Notes: a model not told the origin generated them from the letters alone. A stretch of 64,000 bases of DNA from Diplonema papillatum (GCA_030068145.1 JAPJBO010000069.1:186001-250000), one strand, 5' to 3'; numbered from the stretch's first letter, positions 8,878-19,655 are shown. Numbers and translations: made by a program.

Positions 8878-11800
8878 TTACACAAAATAAGAAGACAAGA
8901 CGCGTACCAGTTTGTGCAGCTCGTCGGCTACCTGAGGGGGCAGGAAATCGGGGTCGATGCTTCCGTGTGTGTCGATGCTCCCGCGCACCGCGCCTTGGGC
9001 GACGGAGTCGGACCGGTCCTGCTGCTGGCGGATTAGGCGCATCCGCGTCTCGACGAAGTGGTCCTTCTCGGCGCGGCTGCGGTCCTCCTCGATGACCTGC
9101 TGCTCGAGCGTCTGCCGGTACTCCTCGTCCATCGCGTGCGACTGCGCGAGCACGCTCTGCCGCACCTTCAGCACGCGGACCTGCTCCGCCCGCAGCCACT
9201 CGCTGTCGCTGAAGATGACCGCCTGCGCCGCCCGCTCTTCAATAAGGACCTCCTCCCGCTTCGTCCGCTCCCTTTCCTCGCAGTTCCGCATGTCGCCCCA
9301 GCGGATGTCCGTCGCCTGGACGACCGGCTTGACTGGCCGGTAGTCGTAGGGCACCCTGAACAGCGCAGTGGGGATCCCCGAAAACAGCGCGACGCTGTCC
9401 GCGTCCCGCTGCATGTTCAACCTCGCCATGTACTCTTCGTTCGCCACGTTGTACCGGGCCCACACCTCGTTCTTGGACATGCTCTCGATCTTGAAGATGT
9501 TCTGATTCGCGTAGCTCCGCATGATGGACAGCTGCCCCGAAATCGCGTGCAGCAACATGCTGTTCAGCTGCTCCCAGGCTTGTATAGCTGGCCGGGTCGT
9601 GTGGGGGTACCTCCGGTCCTTGAGTAAGTGGTCGTTCGCGGATATCCAAGCGGCGTACGCGCTGAGCGGGTGCTCGTCGGTGGCGGTCGCTGCCTTGGCC
9701 CAACTCGCGACGTATTTCTTCCACACGATGAGTCGCTCCTCGAGCTCCCAGTCTTCGACGTTGCGGTACTCTTCCATCTGCAGCCGCATCATCCCTTGCT
9801 GCACGTCGCGGCGCTCTGTCTCGAGGATGAACTCCCAGCCGTCGGCCTCGCCCTTCCTCAGCAGGTCTTGCGCGCCGCTTTCCTCCGCCCAGAGGTCTCG
9901 TAAGACGGCGTGCCTTTGGCGGGTAAAAGAGCCACGCCAGACTCTTTGCACGTCGGTGGCCATCCGGTGGCTCTGCTCGTGCGCGCGCTCGATGACGTCG
10001 ATGTGGTGGAAGCGGAGCTTGCCCTGCGGGCTGCAGAGGATCGGCGACTTGGAGAGTGCGAAGACGTTTCCGCGGATCATCTTCATCGTCTTCTGGCAGT
10101 CGCGCACGCACCCCGTGAAGTGGAACACGGCGCGGGCGCACGCCGCGCGGACGGTCCGCCCCAGCACGGGTCTCCCCAGCTTCTGCGCCTTCGCGATCAG
10201 CGCCACTGCGGTGAGTGCGCCGACCCGCACGGACACCGACTGCGCGCACCGGTTGAGCTCGACGCTCACGATCTGGTCGGCTCCGCACCACTCCCGGATC
10301 GCTTGCAGCCAGTCCCGGTTGCTCTCCGCTGAGTTCAGAATCGGCGAGTTCATGTGCAGGACAACGACGTCCTCCTGCGACACCGTCGCCAGCTGGATCG
10401 ACTCGAAGTGCTCCTCGGCGGGCTTGTGCTTGCTGTGGTACAGCAGCCGGTAGCACTCCTGCAGCAGGTGCGTTTTGAACAGGCTGTGCCGGTTCGAATT
10501 CTGCGCGGCCGCCACACGCGGCGCCGCGTCCAGCGGCAGCTCGCCGAAGACGTCCCAGCGGCACTTACCCCAGCGGGTCACCGCGAGCCAGGCGCGGTGC
10601 TGCTTCTTGAGTCCGGCTACGGCATCGCGGTCGAGGAGCACTTTGTTGCCGCCCGTCAGGTTCCCGGCCTCCGTTCGGACTTCCACATTCTGCTTGAGCA
10701 GGCGGGACGAGACGTATGCGTTCAAAGCGCAAGGCGTGAGCGTCGACGACCGCAACGCTTTCCCCTGCAGGCCTTTGATGACGTAGTGCGTCAGCAGCCC
10801 GCCCTCCTGCGACGGCGGGTACTGCGCGTCGAGCTCGCCGGCGACCGCGTCGAACCCTCCGATGAACCCGTTCCCCGCCTGCCCCCTCGCACTTTGTATC
10901 CCGCCGGGCAGCGACCAGAGGTCGCAGATGATCAGAGGCTTCCGCCCGAAAGCGTCGCGCTTGTGCATCAGCGGCGACAGCGGGATGACCCCGCTGTGCT
11001 TGCTGTCGTTGTTCCACGACGCGTCACGCGTGAACGCGAACCTGGGAAGCCCCTGCAGGTACGCGGGGTGGCCGTCGGCAATGCCACGGGCTATGATGAA
11101 GAGGAAGAGAGGAGGCGTCCGGTCTGTGTCCCCGTCTCTCTCGTCCCGGTCGCCGACGGCCTCCACTTTCTTGACGCCGTTCAAGGCGAGGTCGAGGATG
11201 CGGAGCAGGTTCTCGCGGGTGGGGAGCAGGAACGGTTCTTCCTGCGAGTCGCAGAGGAGGTCGACGGTGAACCGGCAGTCGGTCAGCACGGTTTTCAGCG
11301 CCTTCGCGTCCGTCTCGGCGAGGGGGACGTTCGGGATGGCCGGGTCCGTGTACGAACCGCAAGCGAAGATGACGGCGTGGCTCGCGCCCTGCGCGCGGCA
11401 GCGGGTGTGGGAAACCCAAGTGTCGGTGGCGGCGGTGGGGTCGTTGGCCTTCGCATACGCGACGAGGTCCTGGACCGGGCCGAGGGCTTCCGTCTCGTGC
11501 CACAGGGGCCGGGGGATGGTTTTGGTTTGCGGGAGGGTCTGCCGCGAGAAGCCGTAGCGCTTGTTAGCTTTCCAGGTTTTCGCGCGGAGGAAGTTGATGG
11601 TGAGCGAGGTGCGGCGCGAGTCCTTCCGCGGCCGCGCCGACAGCGGCGAGCCGACCCGCGAAGAGTCGACGGACTTCGACCGCCGCGAAGACAGGCTGTC
11701 GGCACGCGCGACCGACGACCGCCGCCGCGACCCGCCGACGAAGAGGGGGTTGACAGACTCCCGGCGCCTCGGCTTCCGCGAGGAGGCGGGCGCGTCGGCT

Positions 11801-13695
11801 GGCGTCGTCACCGAAACGCGCGGCCGCGCCGCGGTTGGCGACGCGAGCAGCGACGAGCTTGCCTCTGGGAACCGGCACGGCTTCAGGTTGCCCTCCGTCG
11901 GGCTTTGCGACGCCGAGAACGGCGACTGCAAGCCGTCCGAGCAGAACGGCGCGATCCCGCTCGACGGCGGCGGGCTGATCGACGGCTGCCGCGCCGGCGC
12001 CGGCGCGTCGGACGCGTGCGAGAGGAACTGCTTTTGCTGCTGCTGCTGCTGCTGCTGCTGCGTCTGCTCGGCGGCGGCCGATGAGTTGCGGGGAGACCGC
12101 AGCAGGGAGGGGCAGTGCGCCCGGCGGACGACGGACGTGGAGAGCGGCGGCTGCTGCTGCTGGTGCGCGAAGGGAACGGCCAGCGCGTCGCGGCTGTACC
12201 GGCGGAACACCTTCTGAGTCGGCGAGGCGGGTGGGGTCGCCTCCTTGCCGCCTCGCACGATCTGTGCGAGCCGGCTGATCGGCGCGGTGTTGTTGAGGTG
12301 CGCGTTGTCGGAAGACACCGACTCCACCTCCGCTTCGTCGCCCACGGCCCCCGGCGGTGATTTCGGGATGGAAAAAGCCCTCCAGTCCTGCTCATCCGGC
12401 GGCGAAGCTTCGGCCGCCGCCGCCGCCGGCTGCGGTTGGGCCGGGGGCGGCGCGGCTTTGCCGCTCGAGCAGCGCGAGGAAGACCGCGAGTTTTCCGAGC
12501 TCGCGTCGTCCTTCGGCTTCGCCGCCGTCTCGGGCGTCTGGAATGCGGTGACTTGGTCGCCCGGGCGCGAGGCCTTCCGCCCGGCGAACAGCCCCGCCGC
12601 GCTGGCGGCGGCCGCCGCCTGGTACGCGTGCGGCGAGGCGTCGGGCACGGACGAACGCCTCCGGACAGCCTGGGGGGTCGAACCGGCGCTAGTGGGGGTG
12701 GTGCTGGTGGCGGCGGTTGGGTAGTGGTACTCGCTCGGCCCGCGGGCGCTCTGCGGCTTGTTCAGCGGGGAGACGACGAGCGAGTCCAGGGCCGTGGGCT
12801 GGTGCGGCGCGTGGGTTCGGGGGGACTGCGCGGGCTTGCGCGCGAACGAGCCCCGCGGCGTGATGCGGGGGGAGTGTGCGGTCGACAGCGAGCTGCGACG
12901 CTGCTCCGGGGGATGCACCAGCGGGGCCTCCCGCGACGGCGTCGCGGTGGACGCCCGCTGCGCGGGGTCGTGCGACGGGCTCGGCGACTGCACCGGCTTC
13001 ACGCCGGCCGCCACCAGCGCTGCGACCGCGACGTCGTAACTCGCCTCCTCCTCGGCTTGCAGGAGGGCCAGCGGCAGCAACGGAATCACGCCCGCCCCGC
13101 GCGGCCGCGACGGAGCGCTGTCTGCGCCTGCGTCCAGCGCCCCCGGGTACATCTGCACGACGCCCGCAAACGATCCCGGCGCGGCCGACCTGCTGCCGGC
13201 GCACGCAGCCCGCGCCTTTTCGCAGACGATGTCCCGGGGTGTGTACGCCCGGACGGTCGACGCAGCGTCCACCGGAAACCCGGGGGAGTTGCCCCTGTGG
13301 GCGGTCGACGGGGGTCGCGGCGACAGCGGCGGCGGCGACGTTGGCAGCCCGTTGGACGGGGATGCCGGCTGGTTCGGGAAGTGGTGGTGCGGGTCTGATG
13401 GGTACCGGGGCGAGCGGTGCTGGCCGAAGGTCGAGCGGGGGTGGCTGTGCACGGCGACCGTGCGCTGCGAGATCTCGGGGGAGGCGGACGAGGGCGGGGA
13501 GTGGTGGTGGTCGGGGACCGGCGGGTCGCCGTCCAAAAGGCTGTTGGAGGGCAGGCTTTGCTTGCGGGTCGGCGGCGGCTGCTTCTTCAAGCGGGGCGAG
13601 TCCATCGACTTCTTGTGGCTCGCTGGCGGCTTCGGTTGCGGCGAGCGCGAAGGACCGATGGCGGCGCGCACGTCAATATTGGCTGGCGGAAGCAT
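8878..13695 (-). CDS. Large protein with a catalytically dead caspase-like domain, IQ motif and coiled-coil tail
   Basis: An intact 1605-residue frame with an ATG start. Residues 1-730 are Ser/Pro/Ala-rich with a poly-Gln run near 548. From about 770 to 980 it resembles the caspase/metacaspase fold: AVIFACGSYTDPAIPNVPLA then ETDAKALKTVL (first strand and helix), LFLFIIARGIADG where active members have GHG, and LIICDLWSLPGG where they have DxC. Both the catalytic His and Cys positions appear changed, so I infer a pseudo-protease. Near 1247 RVWRGSFTRQRHAVLRD is IQ-like, suggesting calmodulin or myosin-light-chain-type binding. Residues 1470-1590 are charged and predicted coiled coil. Localisation is unclear. 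The caspase-fold assignment rests on motif spacing and is moderately sure; the gene itself is certain. Confidence 0.85.
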   Translation of the reverse strand: MLPPANIDVRAAIGPSRSPQPKPPASHKKSMDSPRLKKQPPPTRKQSLPSNSLLDGDPPVPDHHHSPPSSASPEISQRTVAVHSHPRSTFGQHRSPRYPSDPHHHFPNQPASPSNGLPTSPPPLSPRPPSTAHRGNSPGFPVDAASTVRAYTPRDIVCEKARAACAGSRSAAPGSFAGVVQMYPGALDAGADSAPSRPRGAGVIPLLPLALLQAEEEASYDVAVAALVAAGVKPVQSPSPSHDPAQRASTATPSREAPLVHPPEQRRSSLSTAHSPRITPRGSFARKPAQSPRTHAPHQPTALDSLVVSPLNKPQSARGPSEYHYPTAATSTTPTSAGSTPQAVRRRSSVPDASPHAYQAAAAASAAGLFAGRKASRPGDQVTAFQTPETAAKPKDDASSENSRSSSRCSSGKAAPPPAQPQPAAAAAEASPPDEQDWRAFSIPKSPPGAVGDEAEVESVSSDNAHLNNTAPISRLAQIVRGGKEATPPASPTQKVFRRYSRDALAVPFAHQQQQPPLSTSVVRRAHCPSLLRSPRNSSAAAEQTQQQQQQQQQKQFLSHASDAPAPARQPSISPPPSSGIAPFCSDGLQSPFSASQSPTEGNLKPCRFPEASSSLLASPTAARPRVSVTTPADAPASSRKPRRRESVNPLFVGGSRRRSSVARADSLSSRRSKSVDSSRVGSPLSARPRKDSRRTSLTINFLRAKTWKANKRYGFSRQTLPQTKTIPRPLWHETEALGPVQDLVAYAKANDPTAATDTWVSHTRCRAQGASHAVIFACGSYTDPAIPNVPLAETDAKALKTVLTDCRFTVDLLCDSQEEPFLLPTRENLLRILDLALNGVKKVEAVGDRDERDGDTDRTPPLFLFIIARGIADGHPAYLQGLPRFAFTRDASWNNDSKHSGVIPLSPLMHKRDAFGRKPLIICDLWSLPGGIQSARGQAGNGFIGGFDAVAGELDAQYPPSQEGGLLTHYVIKGLQGKALRSSTLTPCALNAYVSSRLLKQNVEVRTEAGNLTGGNKVLLDRDAVAGLKKQHRAWLAVTRWGKCRWDVFGELPLDAAPRVAAAQNSNRHSLFKTHLLQECYRLLYHSKHKPAEEHFESIQLATVSQEDVVVLHMNSPILNSAESNRDWLQAIREWCGADQIVSVELNRCAQSVSVRVGALTAVALIAKAQKLGRPVLGRTVRAACARAVFHFTGCVRDCQKTMKMIRGNVFALSKSPILCSPQGKLRFHHIDVIERAHEQSHRMATDVQRVWRGSFTRQRHAVLRDLWAEESGAQDLLRKGEADGWEFILETERRDVQQGMMRLQMEEYRNVEDWELEERLIVWKKYVASWAKAATATDEHPLSAYAAWISANDHLLKDRRYPHTTRPAIQAWEQLNSMLLHAISGQLSIMRSYANQNIFKIESMSKNEVWARYNVANEEYMARLNMQRDADSVALFSGIPTALFRVPYDYRPVKPVVQATDIRWGDMRNCEERERTKREEVLIEERAAQAVIFSDSEWLRAEQVRVLKVRQSVLAQSHAMDEEYRQTLEQQVIEEDRSRAEKDHFVETRMRLIRQQQDRSDSVAQGAVRGSIDTHGSIDPDFLPPQVADELHKLVRVLSSYFV

Positions 13696-13742
13696 CCCTG
13701 CCGCTTGGATCTGTGTGTGTGTGTGTGTGTGTGTGGTTTAAG
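13696..13742 (-). promoter_or_regulatory. (CA)n tract followed by CAG just upstream of the start codon
   Basis: On the minus strand about twelve CA dinucleotides end in ACAG about 20 bases before the ATG of the large caspase-like gene. If genes here are trans-spliced or have a 5' UTR intron, this CAG is the natural acceptor. Otherwise it is an ordinary microsatellite. Confidence 0.35.
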
Positions 13743-14325
13743 TTCAGGGCTTTGAGTGGGTAACGTCTGAATCGAAGTATAGCCCACTTGTCACTTTCAC
13801 CAGTCGGCTTTGAGTTTCCGACACGCTGCTTTTGGGTCCTGTGACTCCTCTCCGAAGGGTGCCGAACTTGCCATCACCACAGGCCAAACTTGCTACACGC
13901 CGAACTCAGCATCACCAGAACCCGAACTTTGCTTCACCAGAACTTAGCTTCGCCCGAACTTTACTGTTTCCCGAACTTTAACTGCTGCCTCGTCTCGCCC
14001 CGCGCCGGTCTTTGGCCGAGCGCACGTACTTCGACCCCCCCCCTTTGCTTTCTTCGGAAAGAAACCCCCATACCTGCCCAAGCGTCTGGCCGCCCGGATT
14101 CTTTTGCGAAGGGGCGACAGAGTGCAACTCGGCGCCGCTGTGTGGAAGATCGTGGGTGTGGATTCGGTCCGCTCTTTGCAGGGGAAAACTTGTTTTCAAA
14201 GCGCTGCTCGCCCCGCACATCTCCCTGTCTGTGCGGCAAGGGAAGCCTCGTGCACGGATGTGAACGAAGCCGCGGGCCACCTTCTGAATTCCGTCCTAAA
14301 ACATTCCTAGCAAACATTTACATTT
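13743..14325. repeat. CGAACTT-motif cluster and shared block
   Basis: Between 13860 and 13985 short units of the form CC(C/A)GAACTTNGC repeat irregularly. The block CTGCTGCCTCGTCTCGCC through GCCGAGCGCACGTACTTC recurs at 38697-38755, where the same CGAACTTAGC units precede it. This is a dispersed repeat, not coding. Confidence 0.6.
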
Positions 14326-14446
14326 GTTGAACGCTTACGCTCGCCACCAAACCCAGCTTACCTGTGTTTCGTGTGGGCTACAGCACATTTATTTACCCTA
14401 TCGCAACTGGCAGTCTCCTCAAGCATTTCCTACAAAGCAGGTGCTT
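14326..14446 (+). repeat. Dispersed repeat family A, 3' half
   Basis: TTGAACGCTTACGCTCGCCA through CAGTCTCCTCAAGCATTTCC and GCAGGTGCT, matching 4760-4880. It is followed at 14534-14600 by an inverted relic of family D (GAACACGTGAAGCTTG). Confidence 0.8.
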
Positions 14447-15129
14447 ATACAAGTATTCAATTGGAATCCGAAAACTTGTACTGTGTGTGTTGTTACCTTG
14501 TGTAGGAAATTCTCAGCGAGAGGCGGAGAACGCGGCTCTGCAGTACCGCGAACACGTGAAGCTTGTCTTCCGTGTAGCAGGCTTTCCCTGGTACCTAAAG
14601 GTGCTTATACAAAAAAAAAACAAAACGGGGGAAGACTTTTTGCATACCGCACGATCCACGTCCCCACGGGCTGCTGCGAGGGACTGGCTTGGAACGCGGG
14701 AGGGGCCAGCTCCACGGTCGAGAGCCCCACTACGCGCCGCTTGGGGTCGCCTGCCGGAGGGAAGCTCGACATGCTGCCCGCCCGCCGCCCCCGCCGGAGC
14801 GAGGGTCGTTCTTATTGCGCCTCGACGTCTCTCTCGTTGGGGGGTGTATTTTTTTCGTGCAGCGGCGACCTGCGGGAGAGGGCTCCGGCGGGGCCCACAG
14901 ACCCGGAGGCCAGCGCGGTCTGTCAGCGCGCCCCAATGGATGGAGGAGCAACGGGGCGGGGGAGGGGTGTCGTAGGGAGGGGGAGATTTCCTTTGTTTGA
15001 AAAGCGATGCGCCCGTTTCCTGGACTGTTTCGTGCGTTAACCCGTCCGACCGACCTGGGGCTATGTAGGATGGAAACGTTGGAAACGTTTCCGTTTCCGT
15101 TTCCGTTTCCGTTTCCTTCTTTTTGGCGG

Positions 15130-16328
15130 TGGATGGAAACGCCGTTTCTTTTCAAAAGAAACGGCTGGTATGCCACTGGTATACTGGCTGAAGGTCCAAC
15201 CGGAAATGTGTTCCGAACGGCGGCCAGAGGGAAACATGGACAAGGAGGCTCCGAAAAAGAGGGAGGAAGGAAGCATAAGAGTTGCGACCGCGTGGAGCAG
15301 ACGCAACCACACGCATCCGGTTGTGATGACTTTGAGGTCTGCAGCTCTTTATACCAATGGCTGTTGTGGCGACGATGCTCTGTTATGCGAGGCCGTTGGC
15401 CAACGCGCTGAAGACGATCGGGAAAGCACATCCGCTTCCAATAATAGGCTATACAGATACGATCGTTCAGGACAGCGGGAGCACCGCCGCGCCACAGGCT
15501 ACAAGACCGGGGTTTTTCGGCGGCGTAAGACAAAGAGGGAGTGCAATCAGCATCAGGAGGTGAGAAGGGCACACGTATGCCGGGGCAATGTTGAACCCGC
15601 CAGAAAAGCGATGGCCACGCAGTAACGTGTGCGTTAAACATCGCTTGCCACAGTGCACCTTGCATACGATGACGGGTGACAACCGTCACCGGAAGGAGCA
15701 CCATCGGGCGGTGCATAGACAGCGACGGCAGGAAGAACCCCCCGATAATGCAGAAGAGGACGGCAGATTCAAAAAGCCCCACTCGGCACGGCCGCCGATA
15801 GAAGTAAACATGAAGAACGTGGGTTGGAAGCAGCAGAGGACGAAGTGGTAGGCACAGAAGAGTGGAATCTGGTGTCAGAAAACCTCAGCATCCGCATGTG
15901 ACGACATTCTGCATCATTAGCTTGTGGTTACCTATTTGCTCGTGTCAGATCGCCGATGAAAGAAAGCGGTGAGCTTCAGCGACTGCTCTGCACAAACGAG
16001 ACCGCGACGGCACAGAAGAAGGGGCCGAGCCAAGTCGAAGAACAGCCCAGGAAGGGCCCTGAAGAGTCAGAGAGCCCGCCAGAAGACGGAGGAAGAGAAG
16101 TGCCCGCTGGTAGATCAAAAGAAGAAGGTGATCCCGCCCTCTGAAAGGAAAGCCAAAATTTGGCTGGAAACGGACACCCGACGGACACACAGAAGGACCC
16201 GCGAAGTGGTATCCTATAGGACCCCTCAGCATGAGGAGCCTTCCGGCGTTTCTTTTAAAAGAAACGGAAACGTTTCCGTTTCCGTTTCCATATTTCGAAA
16301 AAACTAAAAGAAACGGCGTTTCCATCCA
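15130..16328. mobile_element. 1.2 kb element with perfect 23 bp terminal inverted repeats and GTTTCC hexamer arrays
   Basis: It begins TGGATGGAAACGCCGTTTCT plus TTT and ends AAAAGAAACGGCGTTTCCAT plus CCA, exact reverse complements. Runs of GTTTCC/GGAAAC hexamers lie beside both ends (15075-15115 and 16265-16290), and a further GGATGGAAACGTT lies outside the left end at 15070. Inside are several short frames and no recognisable transposase, so it is probably a non-autonomous DNA transposon with subterminal repeats. No clear target-site duplication. Confidence 0.75.
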
Positions 16329-16337
16329 ACTTAGACC

Positions 16338-17338
16338 TGGGGGGGGGGGGGGGGAATCTCTGTGGAATGTTCAGGCAAAACACTGCCTTTTAGGAGCGCA
16401 CAGCTCTCAAAGGAGGAAACCTTGAGGGACTGGCCCTGTATTATTTTTTCCACCGCGGTTGTGCGCACCTCGTTCTTCGTTTCGGGTTTCCCTCTTGAAC
16501 GCGGGGTGGATGAGGGGGGAAACATGGCTGACCTCTGGGGACGTTTTATTTGGTTGGAGAGAGAGACGAGTTAGAGTGCAGGGATATCTCTCCGGTAACT
16601 TTTGGTCTCTTCGGTACTCCCCGGTGCTACTGCGGCGTCCGACGTTTACAAGCTGGAAACAGACTGGCTGATGCCCTGTCTGGTATGCCTTTCGGTACTT
16701 TTCTAGCTTCATTCGCGGGTTCTGGTGTGTCTTCGGGAGCTTATTTAGCCCGAGTCATTCACGGGTTCTATCCTGGACACCCGCTCTTGGTACCGTTTTG
16801 GCTCGCCCTTCAACGCGCGATGGATGTATCAAACAAGGGGAAAGCTCGAGAGGGCTGCTGCTAGGGGCAGGGAGAAGATACAAGAGAGGGGAGAGGGACA
16901 GTGCCGTGATGCTATCACTGGACGGATTGTGGCTGAACGCCTCTCAGCCGGAACCCAGTCTAGAAGAACTGCGTGAGTTGCTCAGGGCACGTCGGATTTA
17001 TCGGGCCGCGACGAGCGTCGGCGAACGGCAGCTTCCAAATCCGCATCCAGATCCCGTGTCTCCAGAAGCGGGTTGGATGCAGAGGTGTGCAGGAAGCTTC
17101 GGGTCTATTGGTGGGAAGTACTGGGACGAATTGGAGTCGTGATGGTTGGGTGGTTGTGACAAGGGGTTCACCCAGAACTCAACGACGATCGCACAGTGTA
17201 TGATACAGCGAGCCAACCACTTGAAATCGACGGAAACGCAAAGGCTGGCACGGGGACAAGGGGGATACTGGTCGGTCAATAGCCTGCGGGACTTTTTGGG
17301 ACCATTCTGCAAAGTAGCATGCCGGTCGCGGCCGCGCA
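16338..17338. other. Poly-G tract, family E relic and unassigned sequence
   Basis: A G run sits at 16338-16354. A diverged relic of the 313 bp repeat follows (CACCGCGGTTGTGCGCACCT, TCGTTTCGGGTTTCCCTCTT). From 16900 to 17140 a plus frame (SLEELRELLRARRIYRA) has a mildly coding look but no clear start and no family. It may be a relic of a gene or chance. Confidence 0.4.
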
Positions 17339-18727
17339 TCAACCGAATGGCAAACAGGTATCGAACTCGGATGAGTTCTCCGAAGGCGCGCATGAGTCAG
17401 CGATGGGGATGGTCAAGTCCTGCATGAGCGTCTCCTCGAGCAGGCTTTTCGAAGAAAACGGCCGGTGCGACGCGCCCAGCCGCAGGAGGCTGTATTTTCC
17501 CCGGTAGCCGGCCGCCACCGGTGCGGGGGCCGGGCCCCCCGCGGGCGTTTCTTCCTCGTGCGTCTTCGCGGCGAGCCGGCTGAACGCCGAGACGAGGTCG
17601 AAGGGCACCTGCGGCTTTCCAGCGTAAACACTGCTGTCCACGGCTCCAGCGACTCCCGGACTGACGCAGTCAAAGTGGGTAGCCTGGCGTGAAGAAGAAG
17701 AGGGAAACATGCCCTCGACGTACAACTGGCGGGGGTCGTCTGCAGAGTGCAAACCTGCAGTGGGTGACGCTTCCGGCGCCGCCGTTCCGGGAACGCTCGC
17801 CGACGACGTGCCGCTGGAGGAAAACTTGCGGCAGGGCCCCGGACTGACACAGCCAAAGCGGGCCGCCGGGCGTGAAGAAGAAGAGGGAGACGTGCCGTCG
17901 GCGTACAACTGGCGGGGGTTGTCTGCAGAGTGCAAACCTGCAGCGGGCGACGCCTCCGACGACGCCCGCACCGCCGCTGCGGGAACGTACGCCGGGAAGC
18001 TGCAGGACGACGCGCCGCTGGAGGAAAGCTTGCGGCAGGGACTCGGCGCGGGGGAGAAGTCGAACCGCAGCGCGGCGGCGGGCTCCGCCTTCCGCGAACC
18101 CGCGGGAGTCGACGGCGAGAAGCCTTTCGACGGAGACGGCGTGCCGCCGATAGATGACCGGAAACTCGCTGAGGGTGAGCCACCATCCCCGGCCACCTGC
18201 AATGTTGCCGCTAGAAAGTGCGAAGGGACATCACGCAACGACGGACCCCCGTTTCCAACCGAAGGCTCACGAGAGCTGGCCGACGGCGAAACGTCGGACC
18301 TCACCGCGAATGCTTTCGCTGGAGTGTGCCGCGGAAAATCGCGGGACGGAGGCAGGCTGCCGGCCAATGGTTCGCGGGTGCTTACCAACGAACAGAAACT
18401 ACCAGGCCGCGGCGCGAGAGCAGGCGATGCTTCTCCCAACGAGAAGCGAGACCCGGTTGCGACTGCATTCGCCGTTCCCTGCTGTTCCAGGAGATCCGCT
18501 CCCAGCCCCGGAGAGCCGGGTGCGGGCGACCCCCCCGTAAAAGGCGAAGACGGAGTCCCGCCGAGGGCGAGCGCGCTGCCGACCAGGCACCGGCTCCGCA
18601 GCTGAGACCCGCCAGGGTACCCCCTCCCCGCCGCCTCCCGGTAGGTCCACCGCGGGGCCAGGCCGGCCGCGCCGGGCGCTGTGATAGGTAGCCCGCCGTA
18701 TCCCTCAGGGTTCACCCCTCTGTGCAT
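17339..18727 (-). CDS. Low-complexity Ser/Pro/Ala-rich protein with internal ~66-residue repeats
   Basis: An ATG-initiated frame of 462 residues, GC-rich like the other genes. No domain was recognised. Residues about 250-390 hold two tandem copies of a unit with FDFSP or FGCVSPGPCRKFSSSG, AGLHSADNPRQLY and SSSSRPA signatures; a third partial unit reads HFDCVSP. The N-terminus (PEGYGGLPITAPG) resembles that of the gene at 21338-22114 (PEGYGSLPVTAPG), so the two are likely distant paralogues or share a duplicated 5' end. It is probably disordered. The C-terminal part (LVSAFSRLAAKTHEEE, YSLLRLGASHRPFSSKSLLE) is less repetitive. The codon pattern supports a real gene; the function is unknown. Confidence 0.65.
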   Translation of the reverse strand: MHRGVNPEGYGGLPITAPGAAGLAPRWTYREAAGRGYPGGSQLRSRCLVGSALALGGTPSSPFTGGSPAPGSPGLGADLLEQQGTANAVATGSRFSLGEASPALAPRPGSFCSLVSTREPLAGSLPPSRDFPRHTPAKAFAVRSDVSPSASSREPSVGNGGPSLRDVPSHFLAATLQVAGDGGSPSASFRSSIGGTPSPSKGFSPSTPAGSRKAEPAAALRFDFSPAPSPCRKLSSSGASSCSFPAYVPAAAVRASSEASPAAGLHSADNPRQLYADGTSPSSSSRPAARFGCVSPGPCRKFSSSGTSSASVPGTAAPEASPTAGLHSADDPRQLYVEGMFPSSSSRQATHFDCVSPGVAGAVDSSVYAGKPQVPFDLVSAFSRLAAKTHEEETPAGGPAPAPVAAGYRGKYSLLRLGASHRPFSSKSLLEETLMQDLTIPIADSCAPSENSSEFDTCLPFG

Positions 18728-18789
18728 CTCAGCCCGTCCTCGTGTAGCATTCCGCCGGTTCCTTTCGGTACTTCCTCCCCCTCTCCTAA

Positions 18790-18947
18790 AGGGGGGGGTC
18801 GGATAATAACAGTTATTTGACGCACGTCTGGTTGTCTAAAAACACTCCCAATATTTGATCCTGCTACTGTTCGGCTACCCGGAACTTTTTTTATTGTTCG
18901 ACAAATCGAATAATAACACAGCGCAGTGTTATTTTTCGACCCCCCCT
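18790..18947. mobile_element. ~155 bp MITE-like element, GGGTCG(A/G)ATAA ends
   Basis: It starts GGGGGGTCGGATAATAACAG and ends GTTATTTTTCGACCCCCC, which are inverted. The interior (CTGGTTGTCT, TTTGATCCTGCTACTGT, CGGCTACCCGGAAC) matches 23250-23405 almost throughout, and a truncated inverted copy is at 78-155. No open frame. Confidence 0.8.
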
Positions 18948-19655
18948 CCTTTACGACCTTGCGTGGCTATAATACCTTCGTCCTAACTGTCTTCACTGAT
19001 ATGCCGTTCCACGCGGTCAAACACTGTACCGAAATGTGATCGAAACAATGTCAACCCGAAATTATTCTGGGACATCCCCCGACGAAAACGGGCCGAGACA
19101 TCCTGGTCCGGAATGGTTCCTGGGGGATTGCGTACTTGTTAGAGACTTTCACGTGGTTGGCATTCGCCTGTTCACACATACTCAGCTCGACCTTCAACAG
19201 CACTGAACGTGCATGCTTCTACAAGCGGTACAACCGCTGTGACGCCATTGCACGAGGGATCTCTTGTAACGGGAAACAAGGAACAGGAAACAAATATTCC
19301 TACCCGTGGGACCACGGGCACCGATGCCGACCTAAAGCAAGCAGCTTGCGGCAAGCAGGAGGAAAAAGGGTTTGCGGCCAGGTTAAGGGAGAAGCTTTGC
19401 GGGAGACATTGCGATTGAAACTGTTCATAGGTTAACATGCTTGACAAACTGTTGGCGCCTTCGGAAAGGTACTAACTTTGGTTTTGTGGATAGACCGTCA
19501 GGAACGACGATAGATCCGATCCATCGACAACTTGCTTGGCTTACTCCTTCAGGACGGAAAACCAACAAAGGTGCACCGCATTTGCGTAGAAGATTCTTCA
19601 GCTTAATATTATGTACGCAGACCACCCTGCCTCTCACGTACGTGTGATGCTAGCA
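18948..19655. other. Non-coding, no feature recognised
   Basis: A scrap of the family E repeat (GATGCTAGCATCA) lies near 19650. Otherwise only short overlapping frames. Confidence 0.45.

Noticed and set aside
10354..12084. 576-residue plus-strand open frame
   Set aside because: It is antisense to the large caspase-like gene, whose frame is longer, has recognisable motifs and a proper start. GC-rich codons on one strand open frames on the other.
14730..15782. 350-residue minus-strand frame with a Gly-Asn repeat
   Set aside because: The Gly-Asn run is translated GGAAAC hexamers of the inverted-repeat element, and the frame crosses the element boundary and unrelated sequence.
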